In this document: one piece after another, positions 15,749 through 25,430 of the stretch
Position numbering within the stretch: the stretch's first letter is position 1
How the letters are laid out: each line of letters opens with the position of its first letter
DNA from: Emticicia sp040253585
Lineage (GTDB): Bacteria; Bacteroidota; Bacteroidia; Cytophagales; Spirosomataceae
Assembly (NCBI RefSeq): GCF_040253585.1
Contig: NZ_JBELAU010000003.1
Coordinates: 372,001 to 436,000, forward strand
Direction of reading: 5' to 3'
DNA length: 64,000 nucleotides
Position numbers and translations under genes: made by a program
Notes under the pieces: generated by a model
The model's input: the letters and a program-made list of their open reading frames with translations, nothing else
The model's database searches: none
Told to the model about the DNA's origin: nothing

Positions 15749-16327
15749 ATGCAAAATATTCTTCCCAAAGAATTTTACGAAAAACATGATACATTGACTT
15801 TATCAAAGTTACTTTTAGGCTGTACTTTGGTGCATGAAAGCCCCGAAGGACGCACCGCAGGAATCATCGTAGAAACCGAAGGCTATCTTCAAGGCGACCC
15901 GGCTTGTCATGCTTATCGAAAGAAATCAGTTCGTAATGCTCCCATGTTTGAAAGCCCAGGAACGTGCTATGTGTATCTAATTTATGGAATGCATTATTGT
16001 GTAAATATTTCAAGCGGAGCAAAAGATATTGGAGAAGCCGTTTTAATTCGGGCCTTAGAACCCACAGAAGGTATTGAATTGATGCAAAAACGTCGCAAAA
16101 CCAATGATTTAAAGAATTTATGCAGTGGCCCAGCAAAATTGGTGCAAGCAATGGGCATTACTCTCGATTTTAATTTTCTAACACTTGATTCCGACGAATT
16201 TCATTGCCTCAAATCAACCAATAATGACTTTTCAATCGTCACTACTACTCGAATCGGTATTACACAAGGAGTAGATTTACCTTATCGGTTCTATATCGAA
16301 GGGAATAGGTTTATAAGTAGGAAATAA
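15749..16327 (+). CDS. mpg: DNA-3-methyladenine glycosylase (AAG/MPG type)
   Basis: This 192-residue base-excision repair glycosylase removes alkylated purines from DNA. Family segments are clear: LLGCTLVHE, IVETEGYLQGDPACHAY (catalytic Glu and the damage-intercalating region), SPGTCYVYLIYGMHYCVNI and LCSGPAKLVQAMGI. It is the usual size for bacterial AAG. It stands alone with its own promoter region, divergent from the glycosidase gene, and no other repair gene is nearby. Confidence 0.95.
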   Translation: MQNILPKEFYEKHDTLTLSKLLLGCTLVHESPEGRTAGIIVETEGYLQGDPACHAYRKKSVRNAPMFESPGTCYVYLIYGMHYCVNISSGAKDIGEAVLIRALEPTEGIELMQKRRKTNDLKNLCSGPAKLVQAMGITLDFNFLTLDSDEFHCLKSTNNDFSIVTTTRIGITQGVDLPYRFYIEGNRFISRK

Positions 16328-16465
16328 AATATTATTGAACACAAGCATTATTTTATACATAATAAAAAAGAATGACCTCACAGAGTTCCAATAGCATTGA
16401 TGCACCCAATAAGCAGTTTACATTTATGCTGTTTTATTTCTTGCGAGATATTAAGAGATTATTAT

Positions 16466-17443
16466 TCAAAAGAGATTCTTCCAAGTACCTTTAATAAAAT
16501 TGTATTTTAAAGTGCTCGGAAGGGCTTTCCAAAAATATTTGTTGATCTCCACTGAGAAAGATGGTTGCATATAACAATTTATTGTGCAGCCTTCACACTC
16601 TTTTAATTTCCCCTCTAAGGCTACAATATTTTGAACATCAGTTGAATTGTATAGTTCATGTAAATTATTATCAATCAGGAATTCTTTGCTCCCCAGATGA
16701 TAACAAGGAAGTACTAATTTATTTTCTGGCGAAATAACAATTGTTGAAGATGCTGCTTTACAAATTGGATTATTAATATCATTACCACCGTTTTTTCTTA
16801 GAGTAATGAATGCTTCATTCAGAAAAACATTTTTCTGTTTACCCCACCACAATAGTTTATTCAAACTTTCATCAGATAGTTTTTCACCCGTTTCAACATT
16901 ATTATAATCAAAAACAGGATTTAATATCAACATTAGATTGTTTGGTTGCGTAAACTCTCGCCAAACCCTCTCTATAAGTTCAATGTTATTTTCAAAGACT
17001 GTAAATAAAATGTCTGGTCTTTCTCCTAATTTTTTTGCTATGGCAATTGATTCAACAACTTTATCAAAACATTTTACTCCTCTCGACTTATTATGGGCAT
17101 CTTCGTCTGGAGAATCAAGTGAGAAATGCAGCATATCAACCTTGTTTTTTAAACGTTCTGCATATTTTGGGTATAACAAACAATTGGTTGTTACGGTAGT
17201 AATCATTCCCATAGCTTTGGCTTCTGCTAAAAGAATATCCAAATCTCTATGGAGCAATGGTTCTCCCCCAGTAAAATCAATGACTTTGACTCCCAGTTTT
17301 TTTAGATCTCGAAGGTTATCTTTAAAATTTTGAAGTGTAATATAAGGTGAAGGTTTTTCCCATATATCACAAAAGCTACACGAAGCATTACAACGATAGG
17401 TAACGTAATAATTGCATAGAATGGGATGGTTGATAATTCTCAT
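16466..17443 (-). CDS. radical SAM protein with Cys-rich C terminus
   Basis: The 325-residue protein has the radical SAM motif C18-X3-C22-X2-C25 (RCNASCSFCDIW), a GGEPLL loop and SLDSPDE. A SPASM-like C terminus with extra cysteines (ICKAASS, LPCYHLG, CEGCTINC) probably binds an auxiliary cluster. Such proteins modify peptides, lipids or sugars, and the overall pattern resembles HpnH/MoaA-like members. No precursor peptide or carrier gene is obvious beside it, so the substrate cannot be named. It is isolated, with about 190 bp upstream to the GGGP-synthase homologue on the same strand. Confidence 0.82.
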   Translation of the reverse strand: MRIINHPILCNYYVTYRCNASCSFCDIWEKPSPYITLQNFKDNLRDLKKLGVKVIDFTGGEPLLHRDLDILLAEAKAMGMITTVTTNCLLYPKYAERLKNKVDMLHFSLDSPDEDAHNKSRGVKCFDKVVESIAIAKKLGERPDILFTVFENNIELIERVWREFTQPNNLMLILNPVFDYNNVETGEKLSDESLNKLLWWGKQKNVFLNEAFITLRKNGGNDINNPICKAASSTIVISPENKLVLPCYHLGSKEFLIDNNLHELYNSTDVQNIVALEGKLKECEGCTINCYMQPSFSVEINKYFWKALPSTLKYNFIKGTWKNLF

Positions 17444-17629
17444 TATAATTGACTTTGGGTTGATATAGGAAAGTTTTTTTCATATTAATTTGAAAATGGT
17501 AAACTTTCAAAAAATAGCAAACACTATTATATCCTATCCAACCTTTACTATTTATATTCTTCAAAGAAAGTTTATAAAAGGTACTTATTGATAATTTATA
17601 ATCTGAAAGAATGTAACTGAAAGAAAGAT

Positions 17630-18367
17630 TTAAAATTGCTCTTTTAGGGCAATGATATGATTCAAAAGCTGGGTATCTTCTTCAAGTAAATTACCAATGA
17701 CAATTACGTCGGCACCAGCTTCAAAAGCATCTTGAGCTTTTGAGAGCGTATTTATTCCTCCTCCAATTAATAGCGGAACATTGATGTTGGCTTTTACTGC
17801 TGCTATCATTTCCTTATTGATTGCTTTCTCAGCTCCGCTCCCCGCATCCATAAAAATTAATTGTAGTCCGAGCATTTCTCCCGCCATTGCTGTACATACC
17901 GCAATTTCTGGTTTATCATTTGGGATAGCTTGAGTTTGGCTCATATAATTGGCAGTTGTCTGTTTGCCGCCATCAATAAGCATATAGCCCGTTGGAATAA
18001 CTTCTACACCACTTTTTTTCAGCATTGGTGCGGCAATTACTTGCTGTCCAATCAAAAATTCGGGATTACGTCCAGAAATCAAACTTAAAAATAAAATCCC
18101 ATCAATACCTTCACTAATATGGATGGCATTTCCGGGAAACATCACAATGGGAACCGTAAAGATATCTTTTAATTTATTTATTACATTATGGATCTTTTGT
18201 GTAATTATGAGGCTCCCTCCAATAAAAACATAATCTATTTGTAAAAGACTTACTTTATCAATTTCTTCAAATTTAATTTTATCAAATTTATCTGGGTCAA
18301 TTAAAATAGCCAATGATTTCTTTTTATTAGAATAATTTTCATGTAATTTAAGAAGAATTTGTTTCAT
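17630..18367 (-). CDS. geranylgeranylglyceryl-phosphate synthase family protein (PcrB/GGGPS)
   Basis: The 245-residue TIM-barrel protein has the family hallmarks: LAILIDPDKFD near the N terminus, VFIGGSLIIT, MFPGNAIHISEGIDGILFLSLISGRNPEFLIGQ (in parts), GYMLIDGG and the phosphate-binding LLIGGGINTLSKA with GADVIVIGN. Family members attach a polyprenyl chain to glycerol-1-phosphate through an ether bond. They are known in archaea, Firmicutes and several Bacteroidota, where the product is a minor ether lipid precursor. The chain length cannot be read from the sequence by eye. It is monocistronic. Confidence 0.92.
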   Translation of the reverse strand: MKQILLKLHENYSNKKKSLAILIDPDKFDKIKFEEIDKVSLLQIDYVFIGGSLIITQKIHNVINKLKDIFTVPIVMFPGNAIHISEGIDGILFLSLISGRNPEFLIGQQVIAAPMLKKSGVEVIPTGYMLIDGGKQTTANYMSQTQAIPNDKPEIAVCTAMAGEMLGLQLIFMDAGSGAEKAINKEMIAAVKANINVPLLIGGGINTLSKAQDAFEAGADVIVIGNLLEEDTQLLNHIIALKEQF

Positions 18368-18823
18368 AGCAAGCTTTGGTAGTTTCGTGACTTATGGCTT
18401 AAAGTATGTAAAAAAGGCACGTCTATTTATTGAAGGTATTGTTAAACTTTCAAGAATAATTAAAGAAAAAATACAATTACAGTACATTTTTTTTTAAAAA
18501 TATTCATTAAAATCTCTACTTCAAAAGAAACAAGCTTATATTTATTATTCGGCCGTAATTATTGTATAATATAAAGATTGACTATCACATTCACCATTTT
18601 TAAAGCCGAGCTGTAATAGGATAAAGAGAAGATAATTTTAGAAATAAAGTCCAACAAAATTTTGAGAAATCTTTTAATTTAATTTTTGTAGAATAAGTAA
18701 AACCTATAAGGCAAAATATGATACACCTCTGTGCATGAACAGCCGCTGCTATTCCACATTTATTTTGTCAGGAAATTAAATGTTGACAGGCCTCTGCTCT
18801 ATTTTATAGGTTGTGTAAAGAGG
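18368..18823. other. gene-free AT-rich interval
   Basis: No convincing coding frame is present. It holds a long T run near 18487-18496 and a weak 9-bp inverted repeat (AACCTATAA near 18700 with its complement near 18810) that could serve the gene on the left. Nothing else was recognised. Confidence 0.4.
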
Positions 18824-19531
18824 TTATTTTTTCCCCAAATTAAATACTACTCCAACACGAAGACCCGCCCACATATCTAATGCTGTTCTGTATGAGGATA
18901 TTTTTTTGTCTTTAACCTTACCCAAGTCGTCATTATTACCATCAATTGTTGCATCAAAAATATCGGAATATACTTTATTATGCCCAAAATCAAGTTTCAA
19001 AGCTGTATTTGAGTTCAGCTTAAATTTGAATACAATACCATAACTTAAAACAAATTTGGTGTCATTCGCTCGTCTTAGCGACATATCATTATCTAACTCG
19101 TTCGCATAACTCTTAAACCCATTCATTCCAACTCCTACATATAAATAATTATTGAAACGTTGTTTTTCAAATGGAATACCTCTATGAGTTAGGTTAAAAA
19201 TATCCATTTCTATTCGTTGAGTAATCTGATAAAACGAAGTAGTAGTGCTTAAGTTTATCGAATTTTTAAACGCTTTAAAGTTCCCCCCTTCAAGTGTGAG
19301 CTGAGTATTGAAATAAGGGCTGAGTTTTTTTCCAATGCAAAAACCAAAAAGAGGGTCTTTTATCTCAAAATAATGACGAATATCTAAGTTGCTTTCTTGT
19401 TCATTTAAATCTCCATAATACTGAATTGTACCAATGTATGTAGAAATGAAATATTGTTTGTTAGCATCTTGGCAATACGACTTTGTATTTACTACAAGTA
19501 AAATTAAGGTAAAAAAAAATAAAGACTTCAC
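18824..19531 (-). CDS. outer-membrane beta-barrel protein
   Basis: The 235-residue product has a signal peptide (FFFTLILLVVNTKSYCQ). It consists of alternating strands typical of OmpA/OmpW-like eight-stranded barrels: YFISTYIGTIQYYGD, IGKKLSPYFNTQLTLEGG, YLYVGVGMNGF, FKFKLNSNTALKLDFGHN and a terminal WAGLRVGVVFNLG. The barrel strand at the very end is what the assembly machinery recognises. No named family or enzymatic residues are visible. It is the last gene before the polysaccharide locus and is transcribed away from it. Confidence 0.72.
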   Translation of the reverse strand: MKSLFFFTLILLVVNTKSYCQDANKQYFISTYIGTIQYYGDLNEQESNLDIRHYFEIKDPLFGFCIGKKLSPYFNTQLTLEGGNFKAFKNSINLSTTTSFYQITQRIEMDIFNLTHRGIPFEKQRFNNYLYVGVGMNGFKSYANELDNDMSLRRANDTKFVLSYGIVFKFKLNSNTALKLDFGHNKVYSDIFDATIDGNNDDLGKVKDKKISSYRTALDMWAGLRVGVVFNLGKK

Positions 19532-19824
19532 AATAGCAATCGGTTTTAATAATCACCCTATCAATTATCAATAATCGTACCTTACAGACGTTAGACAATA
19601 AATTATCATATTTTATCCTTGTATATTCACATTCTAATATTGATTAATTACGTATTATTATATTTTTAAAAATCTTACGAAAACAATGCCATTTTTTGAA
19701 ACTAAAATTATCAAATTTATCTTTATCACAATTATACTGATATGTTAAGTTATTTCATCTATTTTTACTTTTTAATAAGTACCATTGTCTCATTTCTTCA
19801 TTTTCTAAACTAACTCGTAACAAT

Positions 19825-20847
19825 ATGAATAGAAACTTCACAGATGGGTTAAATTTCTTTTCAAAAGTTACCACTAAACGTGCCTGGAATGCCTTAGTTA
19901 ATGTTTCAAGCTATATTGAATCAAAAATTACGGGTAAATCCAATCATCGAGCTTTACCAATTGCCATCTCGATAGAGCCAACAACCTCCTGTAACCTAAG
20001 ATGCCCAGAATGTCCGAGTGGATTAAGAAGTTTTACACGCCCAACTGGAATGTTGGATGATAAGTTATACAAACAAGTCATTGACGAACTCTCTGAAACA
20101 TTATTGTATTTAATTTTTTATTTTCAAGGAGAACCTTACTTACACCCCAAATTTCTTGACTTGGTCAGATATGCCGCCAACAAAGGCATCTACACGGCTA
20201 CCTCAACCAATGCCCATTATTTGAATGATACGAATGCAAAGAAAACTGTCGAATCTGGACTCGACCGCATGATTATTTCAATTGATGGTACTACGCAAGA
20301 AGTATATGAGCAATATAGGATAGGTGGAAATTTATCAAAGGTAATTGAAGGAACTAAAAATATTGTTCACTGGAAAAGAGAATTAAAATCAAAAACACCT
20401 CATATAATTTTCCAATTTTTGGTAGTAAAACCCAACGAACATCAACTGGAAGAAGTTCGGCAGCTCGCCAAAGAAATTGGAGTTGACGAAGTAGCTTTCA
20501 AAACAGCCCAAATTTATGATTACGAGCATGGTTCAAACCTGATACCAAGCATTGATAAATTCTCTCGTTATAAGCAAACACCCGATGGTACTTATCAAAT
20601 AAAAAATAAATTACTTGATAATTGTTGGAAAATGTGGCATTCTTGTGTGATTACATGGGACGGATTAGTTGTACCCTGCTGTTTCGATAAAGATGGAGAG
20701 TATAGATTAGGTGATTTGAAAAAACAAACCTTTAAGGAACTTTGGCAAAGCAAACCTTACAAAGACTTTAGAAAATCGCTCACAAACGCACGTGCCGAAA
20801 TTGAGATGTGTAAAAACTGCACAGAAGGAACCAAAGTTTGGGGGTAA
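19825..20847 (+). CDS. radical SAM/SPASM domain protein
   Basis: This 340-residue radical SAM protein has C56-X3-C60-X2-C63 (TSCNLRCPECPSG), an FQGEPYLHP loop and a SPASM C terminus (DNCWKMWHSCVITWDGLVVP, CCFDKDGE, CKNCTEG). It is the first gene of the rightward polysaccharide locus and lies 28 bp before the nucleotide-sugar dehydrogenase. SPASM proteins with this layout often accompany glycan or lipopolysaccharide genes, but their substrates are mostly unknown. An unusual sugar or lipid modification is a guess. Confidence 0.82.
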   Translation: MNRNFTDGLNFFSKVTTKRAWNALVNVSSYIESKITGKSNHRALPIAISIEPTTSCNLRCPECPSGLRSFTRPTGMLDDKLYKQVIDELSETLLYLIFYFQGEPYLHPKFLDLVRYAANKGIYTATSTNAHYLNDTNAKKTVESGLDRMIISIDGTTQEVYEQYRIGGNLSKVIEGTKNIVHWKRELKSKTPHIIFQFLVVKPNEHQLEEVRQLAKEIGVDEVAFKTAQIYDYEHGSNLIPSIDKFSRYKQTPDGTYQIKNKLLDNCWKMWHSCVITWDGLVVPCCFDKDGEYRLGDLKKQTFKELWQSKPYKDFRKSLTNARAEIEMCKNCTEGTKVWG

Positions 20848-20875
20848 TGATTTACATTTGATTTAATTTTTTAGA

Positions 20876-22126
20876 ATGACAAAAGGAAGTTTAGAAAATA
20901 TAATTGCCATCATCGGATTAGGCAACATTGGTTTACCACTGGCTATTGAATTCGGCAAGAAATTCAAGACCATAGGCTTTGATGTAGATAAACACCGAGT
21001 TGATACCTTACAACAAGGCATCGACATCAGAAATACAAGTACTGAAATGATAAGCATTTCAGAAAAGCTCACATTTACTTCTGAATATCAAACACTTCAG
21101 GTTTGCAACATTTTTATAATTGCGGTGCAAACAAGTACTAATAATGATAGTACACCTAATATCAATGCCTTAATCAATGCAAGTCAAACGGTCGCAAAAA
21201 TATTGAAGAAGAATGACCTTGTCATTTATGAATCTACGGTATTTCCAGGTTGTACTGAAGAAATTTGTGTGCCTATATTGGAGCAGTTCAGTGGTTTGAC
21301 CTATAATTCTGATTTCTTTGTTGGTTATTCTCCTGAAAGAATCAATACGGGCGACTCGGTGCATACACTTACTAATACCATAAAGATAACAGCAGGCTCA
21401 AACACTGAAACTGCACAAAAAGTAGATAAACTCTACCAAACAATTATTAAAGCGGGAACGCACCTTGTAAGCTCAATCAAAACCGCTGAAGCAGCAAAAC
21501 TACTCGAAAATGCCCAAAGAGATATCAATATTGCCTTTATGAACGAGGTAGCCGCCATTCTAACTGGACAAAATATAAGCTTCGAGGATGTTTGGAATGC
21601 GAGCAGTACCAAATGGAACTTCCTTAAGTTTTCGCCTGGCTTGGTAGGTGGTGAATGCTTGCCTTTGGCATCAAATTATCTGCATTATCTTTCTAAAGAC
21701 AAAGAGGGTGTACTTCAAAGTTCAAGAATGATAAACAATAATTTTCCTCAGACCATCGCTCAGGTAATTGAAGAAAAAATCAAAACTGATTTCCCAAATT
21801 TGGATAATGCTAAGTTATTGGTATTGGGAATCACCTATAAACCTGATTCGCCAGATTGTAAAAACTCACTCGTTCCGCTTTTTGTCAACTCCTTAATTAA
21901 CAAAGGGTTTGATATCAATTGTTATGACCCAATTGCAGTAAATGCACCTTTAAAAGTCATTGATACACTTACTGATGACCACAAATACCATTTAATTATC
22001 AAAGCAAGCAAACATAGTATTTTTGAACAATTGAATTATTCATCATTCACACACCCAGATTACCTAATTTTCGATATTCAACAATTTTCTTTTCATAAAG
22101 GCAAGCCAACTATGGCTGAAAACTAA
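20876..22126 (+). CDS. nucleotide-sugar dehydrogenase (UDP-sugar 6-dehydrogenase family) with altered active-site motifs
   Basis: The 416-residue protein has the three-domain layout of UDP-GlcNAc/ManNAc/Glc 6-dehydrogenases: an NAD-binding IAIIGLGNIGLPLA, a central helix with AKLLENAQRDINIAFMNE (catalytic Lys about 208) and a C-terminal sugar-binding half with GITYKPDSPDCKNS. The catalytic Cys is kept (about 261), but the usual GGHCIP motif reads GGECLP, and the NAD-side VPTP reads VQTS (residues 84-87). Such enzymes make uronic-acid donors for capsule. Retained Lys, Asn and Cys favour activity, but the changes make an altered substrate possible. Its 3' end overlaps the convergent gene at 22110 by 17 bp. 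Confidence 0.82.
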   Translation: MTKGSLENIIAIIGLGNIGLPLAIEFGKKFKTIGFDVDKHRVDTLQQGIDIRNTSTEMISISEKLTFTSEYQTLQVCNIFIIAVQTSTNNDSTPNINALINASQTVAKILKKNDLVIYESTVFPGCTEEICVPILEQFSGLTYNSDFFVGYSPERINTGDSVHTLTNTIKITAGSNTETAQKVDKLYQTIIKAGTHLVSSIKTAEAAKLLENAQRDINIAFMNEVAAILTGQNISFEDVWNASSTKWNFLKFSPGLVGGECLPLASNYLHYLSKDKEGVLQSSRMINNNFPQTIAQVIEEKIKTDFPNLDNAKLLVLGITYKPDSPDCKNSLVPLFVNSLINKGFDINCYDPIAVNAPLKVIDTLTDDHKYHLIIKASKHSIFEQLNYSSFTHPDYLIFDIQQFSFHKGKPTMAEN

Positions 22127-23018
22127 AACCCAGACCTATCCACTTACATCTTTGGGCTTCAAATTTACCATAAGGAGTGTGTCCATTATAGACTTCGAGT
22201 AATAAGTAAAAGGTTTTCTCGTAGTTTGGTAAATGAAAACCAAGCCCTGCTCCTATTTTTGTTCCCGGATAGAAATTATTTTGGGCTAAAATTCTATTGT
22301 CAATACCGAGTATAAATGATTGGTTCTTATTCTTTAAACTCTTTTCATACATGGCACCCAACTGAAAAGCTAAGCGTCGGCGTTCATCTCCTTCTCTAAA
22401 AGAAGGCCTTATGCCGTAGCCAATACCCCCATAATATCGCCAATGATTCTTTTTATATGCCGCAATCAAATCTAACTGTTCATAATTCACTGGGTTATTC
22501 TTATAGACTCCTAAGCCATTCTGAAGTAGGTAATCATCACCTAAATGTGATGAAATATGAAAACCTCTAAACCTAAACTGCCAATTGTTTTGTTGCCATG
22601 CGTAACTAAGAGAAATCTTATAATCAGCATTTCGCATATATCTGTGAAACTTACCATTATCGCCGAACATATCAAATTGAGTAAAAACACTCACATCCAT
22701 ATTGAGTTGCTGGGTTTCACTCCATTGATAGATCGGTTTGTTTAAGCCAACTGCAAAGGGAGCATAAAGCCCTCTGTCACTATGCCCCTCGGTTCGCTTT
22801 CTGGTAAAATAGCCATAAGATTGTGCTTCGATTGGATCGAAAAGCAGTGGTCTAAAAAAAGTTGTTTTTGGAAAAAAGCCCACATAGCCTTTACTTTTCT
22901 CCTGAGCCTGTACGCTCATCTGAAAAAAGACCATAATCGCACATAAAAAAAAGCCAAAGACTAACCGATTAAGGCTTCTTTTGGCTTTTAAGGTATGGAA
23001 GTAAAGTTTTTCTATCAA
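22110..23018 (-). CDS. DUF1207 family secreted protein
   Basis: The protein matches DUF1207: FFRPLLFDPIEAQSYGYF near the start, HISSHLGDDYLLQNG in the middle, and repeated aromatic strands such as YYGGIGYGIRPSF and AGLGFHLPNYEKTFYLLLE. It appears to be an outer-membrane barrel or surface-associated protein of unknown function. No ATG precedes the signal sequence. I use the TTG at 23018, which leaves a basic N terminus and hydrophobic LVFGFFLCAIMVFF core; a TTG at 23072 is the alternative and would overlap the upstream lipoprotein gene. It follows that gene closely on the same strand. Confidence 0.72.
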   Translation of the reverse strand: MIEKLYFHTLKAKRSLNRLVFGFFLCAIMVFFQMSVQAQEKSKGYVGFFPKTTFFRPLLFDPIEAQSYGYFTRKRTEGHSDRGLYAPFAVGLNKPIYQWSETQQLNMDVSVFTQFDMFGDNGKFHRYMRNADYKISLSYAWQQNNWQFRFRGFHISSHLGDDYLLQNGLGVYKNNPVNYEQLDLIAAYKKNHWRYYGGIGYGIRPSFREGDERRRLAFQLGAMYEKSLKNKNQSFILGIDNRILAQNNFYPGTKIGAGLGFHLPNYEKTFYLLLEVYNGHTPYGKFEAQRCKWIGLGFSFQP

Positions 23019-23058
23019 TGTAATAGTATTTAATGATGAAAAACGTAAAGTTAAAATT

Positions 23059-23583
23059 TTAGTTTGAACCAATCACACGTGCTTTCACTTTTGTATAAAA
23101 TTTTAATTTAAGGCTAAACTTTACAGGCGACTGATTCACACTTCCATTATAGTAAACCGTAACTTTATAAGGAGATGCTTTCATAAAACCACCTAAGGTG
23201 GCAATCGCCGTACTCGGAACTGTTAGGTCAGTTTCTTTGCCATTCAAGGCCGATAAATTAACATTACTGAAACTACCAATATTCACTTTGCCTTTACCAT
23301 CTCCATCGGCAGCATCAAACGAAGCACTGGCCGTTTGAGTATTTGTTCCTTCAAAATTACTAATTGTATAAGTAACCCTCGTAACAGTTATATCGTTGAG
23401 TTTTTTTGAATATTTATCAAACTGGGCATTGGTAGTTGGATCTAAAAGTTTAGTGCCATCATACTGCGTTCCAGGTTTATTAATATCAAAATTCATCTCA
23501 TTTGAAAGATCAAATGAAACCGTTGGAAAATCCTGACAAGAGAGGAAAATTAAGAATGGTAATAATAATAGGTACTTTTTCAT
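23059..23583 (-). CDS. small lipoprotein of unknown function
   Basis: The 174-residue product starts at the ATG at 23583 (MKKYLLLLPFLIFLSCQ). The FLSC lipobox puts the lipidated Cys at residue 16. The remainder is rich in Thr, Asn, Ser and Lys with beta-strand alternation (VTRVTYTISNFEGTNTQTAS, KVTVYYNGSVNQSP). I recognise no enzymatic motif. It overlaps or abuts the DUF1207 gene, so the two may act together in the outer membrane. The longer frame to 23649 lacks a signal peptide at its end and is not used. Confidence 0.7.
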   Translation of the reverse strand: MKKYLLLLPFLIFLSCQDFPTVSFDLSNEMNFDINKPGTQYDGTKLLDPTTNAQFDKYSKKLNDITVTRVTYTISNFEGTNTQTASASFDAADGDGKGKVNIGSFSNVNLSALNGKETDLTVPSTAIATLGGFMKASPYKVTVYYNGSVNQSPVKFSLKLKFYTKVKARVIGSN

Positions 23584-23777
23584 GCTTATTTCTTGGTTTA
23601 GTACTAATTTAATTTTTTCTATGTAAATATATAGATTTGCATGAAGCATATATACCGATTAATAAATTTTTTATTAAGCGGTAAAAAAAAAGGATAATTT
23701 TATAAAACTTATACTGTATATTGCACGTACTTATTAATAAACAATGATTTTTACTATCATTAAGTAATGTCCTTAAG

Positions 23778-25388
23778 ATGAAATTTAAAATTTTACTTTT
23801 TACTTTATTCATTGTTTATAGCAGCCATGGACAAGTAGTTTACGAGCCACTTTACCGAAGTGTGTATAGTTATTTATCAAGGATTTCTCAAAGAGGGCTC
23901 ATTGATTTTGATGATATGGTGCAACCCATTTCTCGAAAAGAGATCGTTGGACACCTTACTCAACTGCAACAAATAAATTTCAAGCTAACAGCACTTGAAA
24001 GAAAAGAACTTAGTTATTATCTTAAAGAATATACCCAAGAGATAAATTTATTATACAGAGATTCTACGCTCAAAGAAACCGATAAGGTAAAAATACTTAA
24101 ATACACACAGCATGATAGATTTAGGTTTCTCTCATCACAAGACAAACTATTTACTATTAACTTTCAACCTATCTATGGATATAACTTTCAGACTACCAAC
24201 GGCAGTTTAAGTCTTACCCATCGCTGGAGTGGATTCTGGACTTACGGTTACATTGGCAAAAACTTTGGTTATAGTTTTGATTTCAGAGGCAACCAACAAG
24301 ATGGCACTGGAGTTGATTCAAGCAAAGCCTTTACACCCGAAACTGGCGTAATTGCTCGCTATCGCAAAAATGGTCTTGAATACAGTGAGGTAAAAGCAAC
24401 ATTATCTTATAATTGGAAATGGGGAAATCTGACCGTAGGAAAAGATTATATGCCCATTGGTTATGGCTCTAACGGCAAGATAATTTTATCAGATAAAGCC
24501 CCTTCTTTTCCATTAATAAGGTTAGACATCAAGCCTGTGAAGTGGTTTGCTTTCAATTATGCCCACATTTGGTTGAATTCTGATGTGATAGATTCAACTA
24601 AAATTCGGGCTTCGGGTATTCCGGGCATTAATCAGGTGAGCGATGTACCCAAATTTATGGCAACTCATTCATTGATCTTTACCCCATTTAAAGGCTTTAA
24701 ATTCTTATTGGGCGAATCAATCATTTATAATAATCAAGTACAATTGGCTTACTTGACACCTATTTTGTTTTACAGGGCAATGAGTCATTATCAAGGCGAA
24801 TTAACGAGAAGTAACACAGTGAGTAATGGCCAAATTTTTACACAGATAAGTTCAAGAAACCATCTACCAAATACGCATATTTACGCTTCTTTTTTTATTG
24901 ATGAGGTCAGTCTCGTGAACAAGAAGCGAAACCAAACAGCTTATAATATAGGTGCATCACTGACTGACTTCCCTATTAAAAACTTATTTTTTAGTACCGA
25001 TTATACCCGTGTAAGGCCTTATACATATATTCACTTTATCCCTTCACAAACGTATCAGAATGCGAGTTATAATCTTGGACATTGGATTGGAGACAATGCG
25101 GACCAATGGACAAATGAACTTAGGTATCGCATTAAACGTGGACTTGATGCACGGTTCCTCTTCCGTACTATTCGAAAAGGAACTATTGGAGATGGAGTTG
25201 GACAACAAGATACGAAACTGAAATCCAATTTTCTATGGGGACAAACAAAATCCTTACAAATAATTGAAGCAAACATTAATTATGAAATTATTCACGATTT
25301 ATTTGTTAAATTTGGCTATCAAAACTCAACTTATATAAATAAACAAAAGCAAAATAATCTATCATTCAGTCTTAACTATGGGTTTTAA
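23778..25388 (+). CDS. Wzi-like capsule assembly outer-membrane protein
   Basis: The 536-residue protein has a signal peptide (KILLFTLFIVYSSHG) and then a long series of amphipathic strands. The N-terminal segment VVYEPLYRSVYSYLSRISQR and the helix-rich stretch before the barrel are typical of the Bacteroidota capsule assembly Wzi family. Wzi of Escherichia coli is an outer-membrane barrel that anchors capsule at the surface, and the Bacteroidota relatives are assigned by homology. It is 43 bp upstream of the Wza-like gene, followed by the kinase, so it belongs to the export block. Confidence 0.85.
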   Translation: MKFKILLFTLFIVYSSHGQVVYEPLYRSVYSYLSRISQRGLIDFDDMVQPISRKEIVGHLTQLQQINFKLTALERKELSYYLKEYTQEINLLYRDSTLKETDKVKILKYTQHDRFRFLSSQDKLFTINFQPIYGYNFQTTNGSLSLTHRWSGFWTYGYIGKNFGYSFDFRGNQQDGTGVDSSKAFTPETGVIARYRKNGLEYSEVKATLSYNWKWGNLTVGKDYMPIGYGSNGKIILSDKAPSFPLIRLDIKPVKWFAFNYAHIWLNSDVIDSTKIRASGIPGINQVSDVPKFMATHSLIFTPFKGFKFLLGESIIYNNQVQLAYLTPILFYRAMSHYQGELTRSNTVSNGQIFTQISSRNHLPNTHIYASFFIDEVSLVNKKRNQTAYNIGASLTDFPIKNLFFSTDYTRVRPYTYIHFIPSQTYQNASYNLGHWIGDNADQWTNELRYRIKRGLDARFLFRTIRKGTIGDGVGQQDTKLKSNFLWGQTKSLQIIEANINYEIIHDLFVKFGYQNSTYINKQKQNNLSFSLNYGF

Positions 25389-25430
25389 TATGACCTTAGT
25401 ATAGATTTTTCCTTAAATTCACTAATAAAA

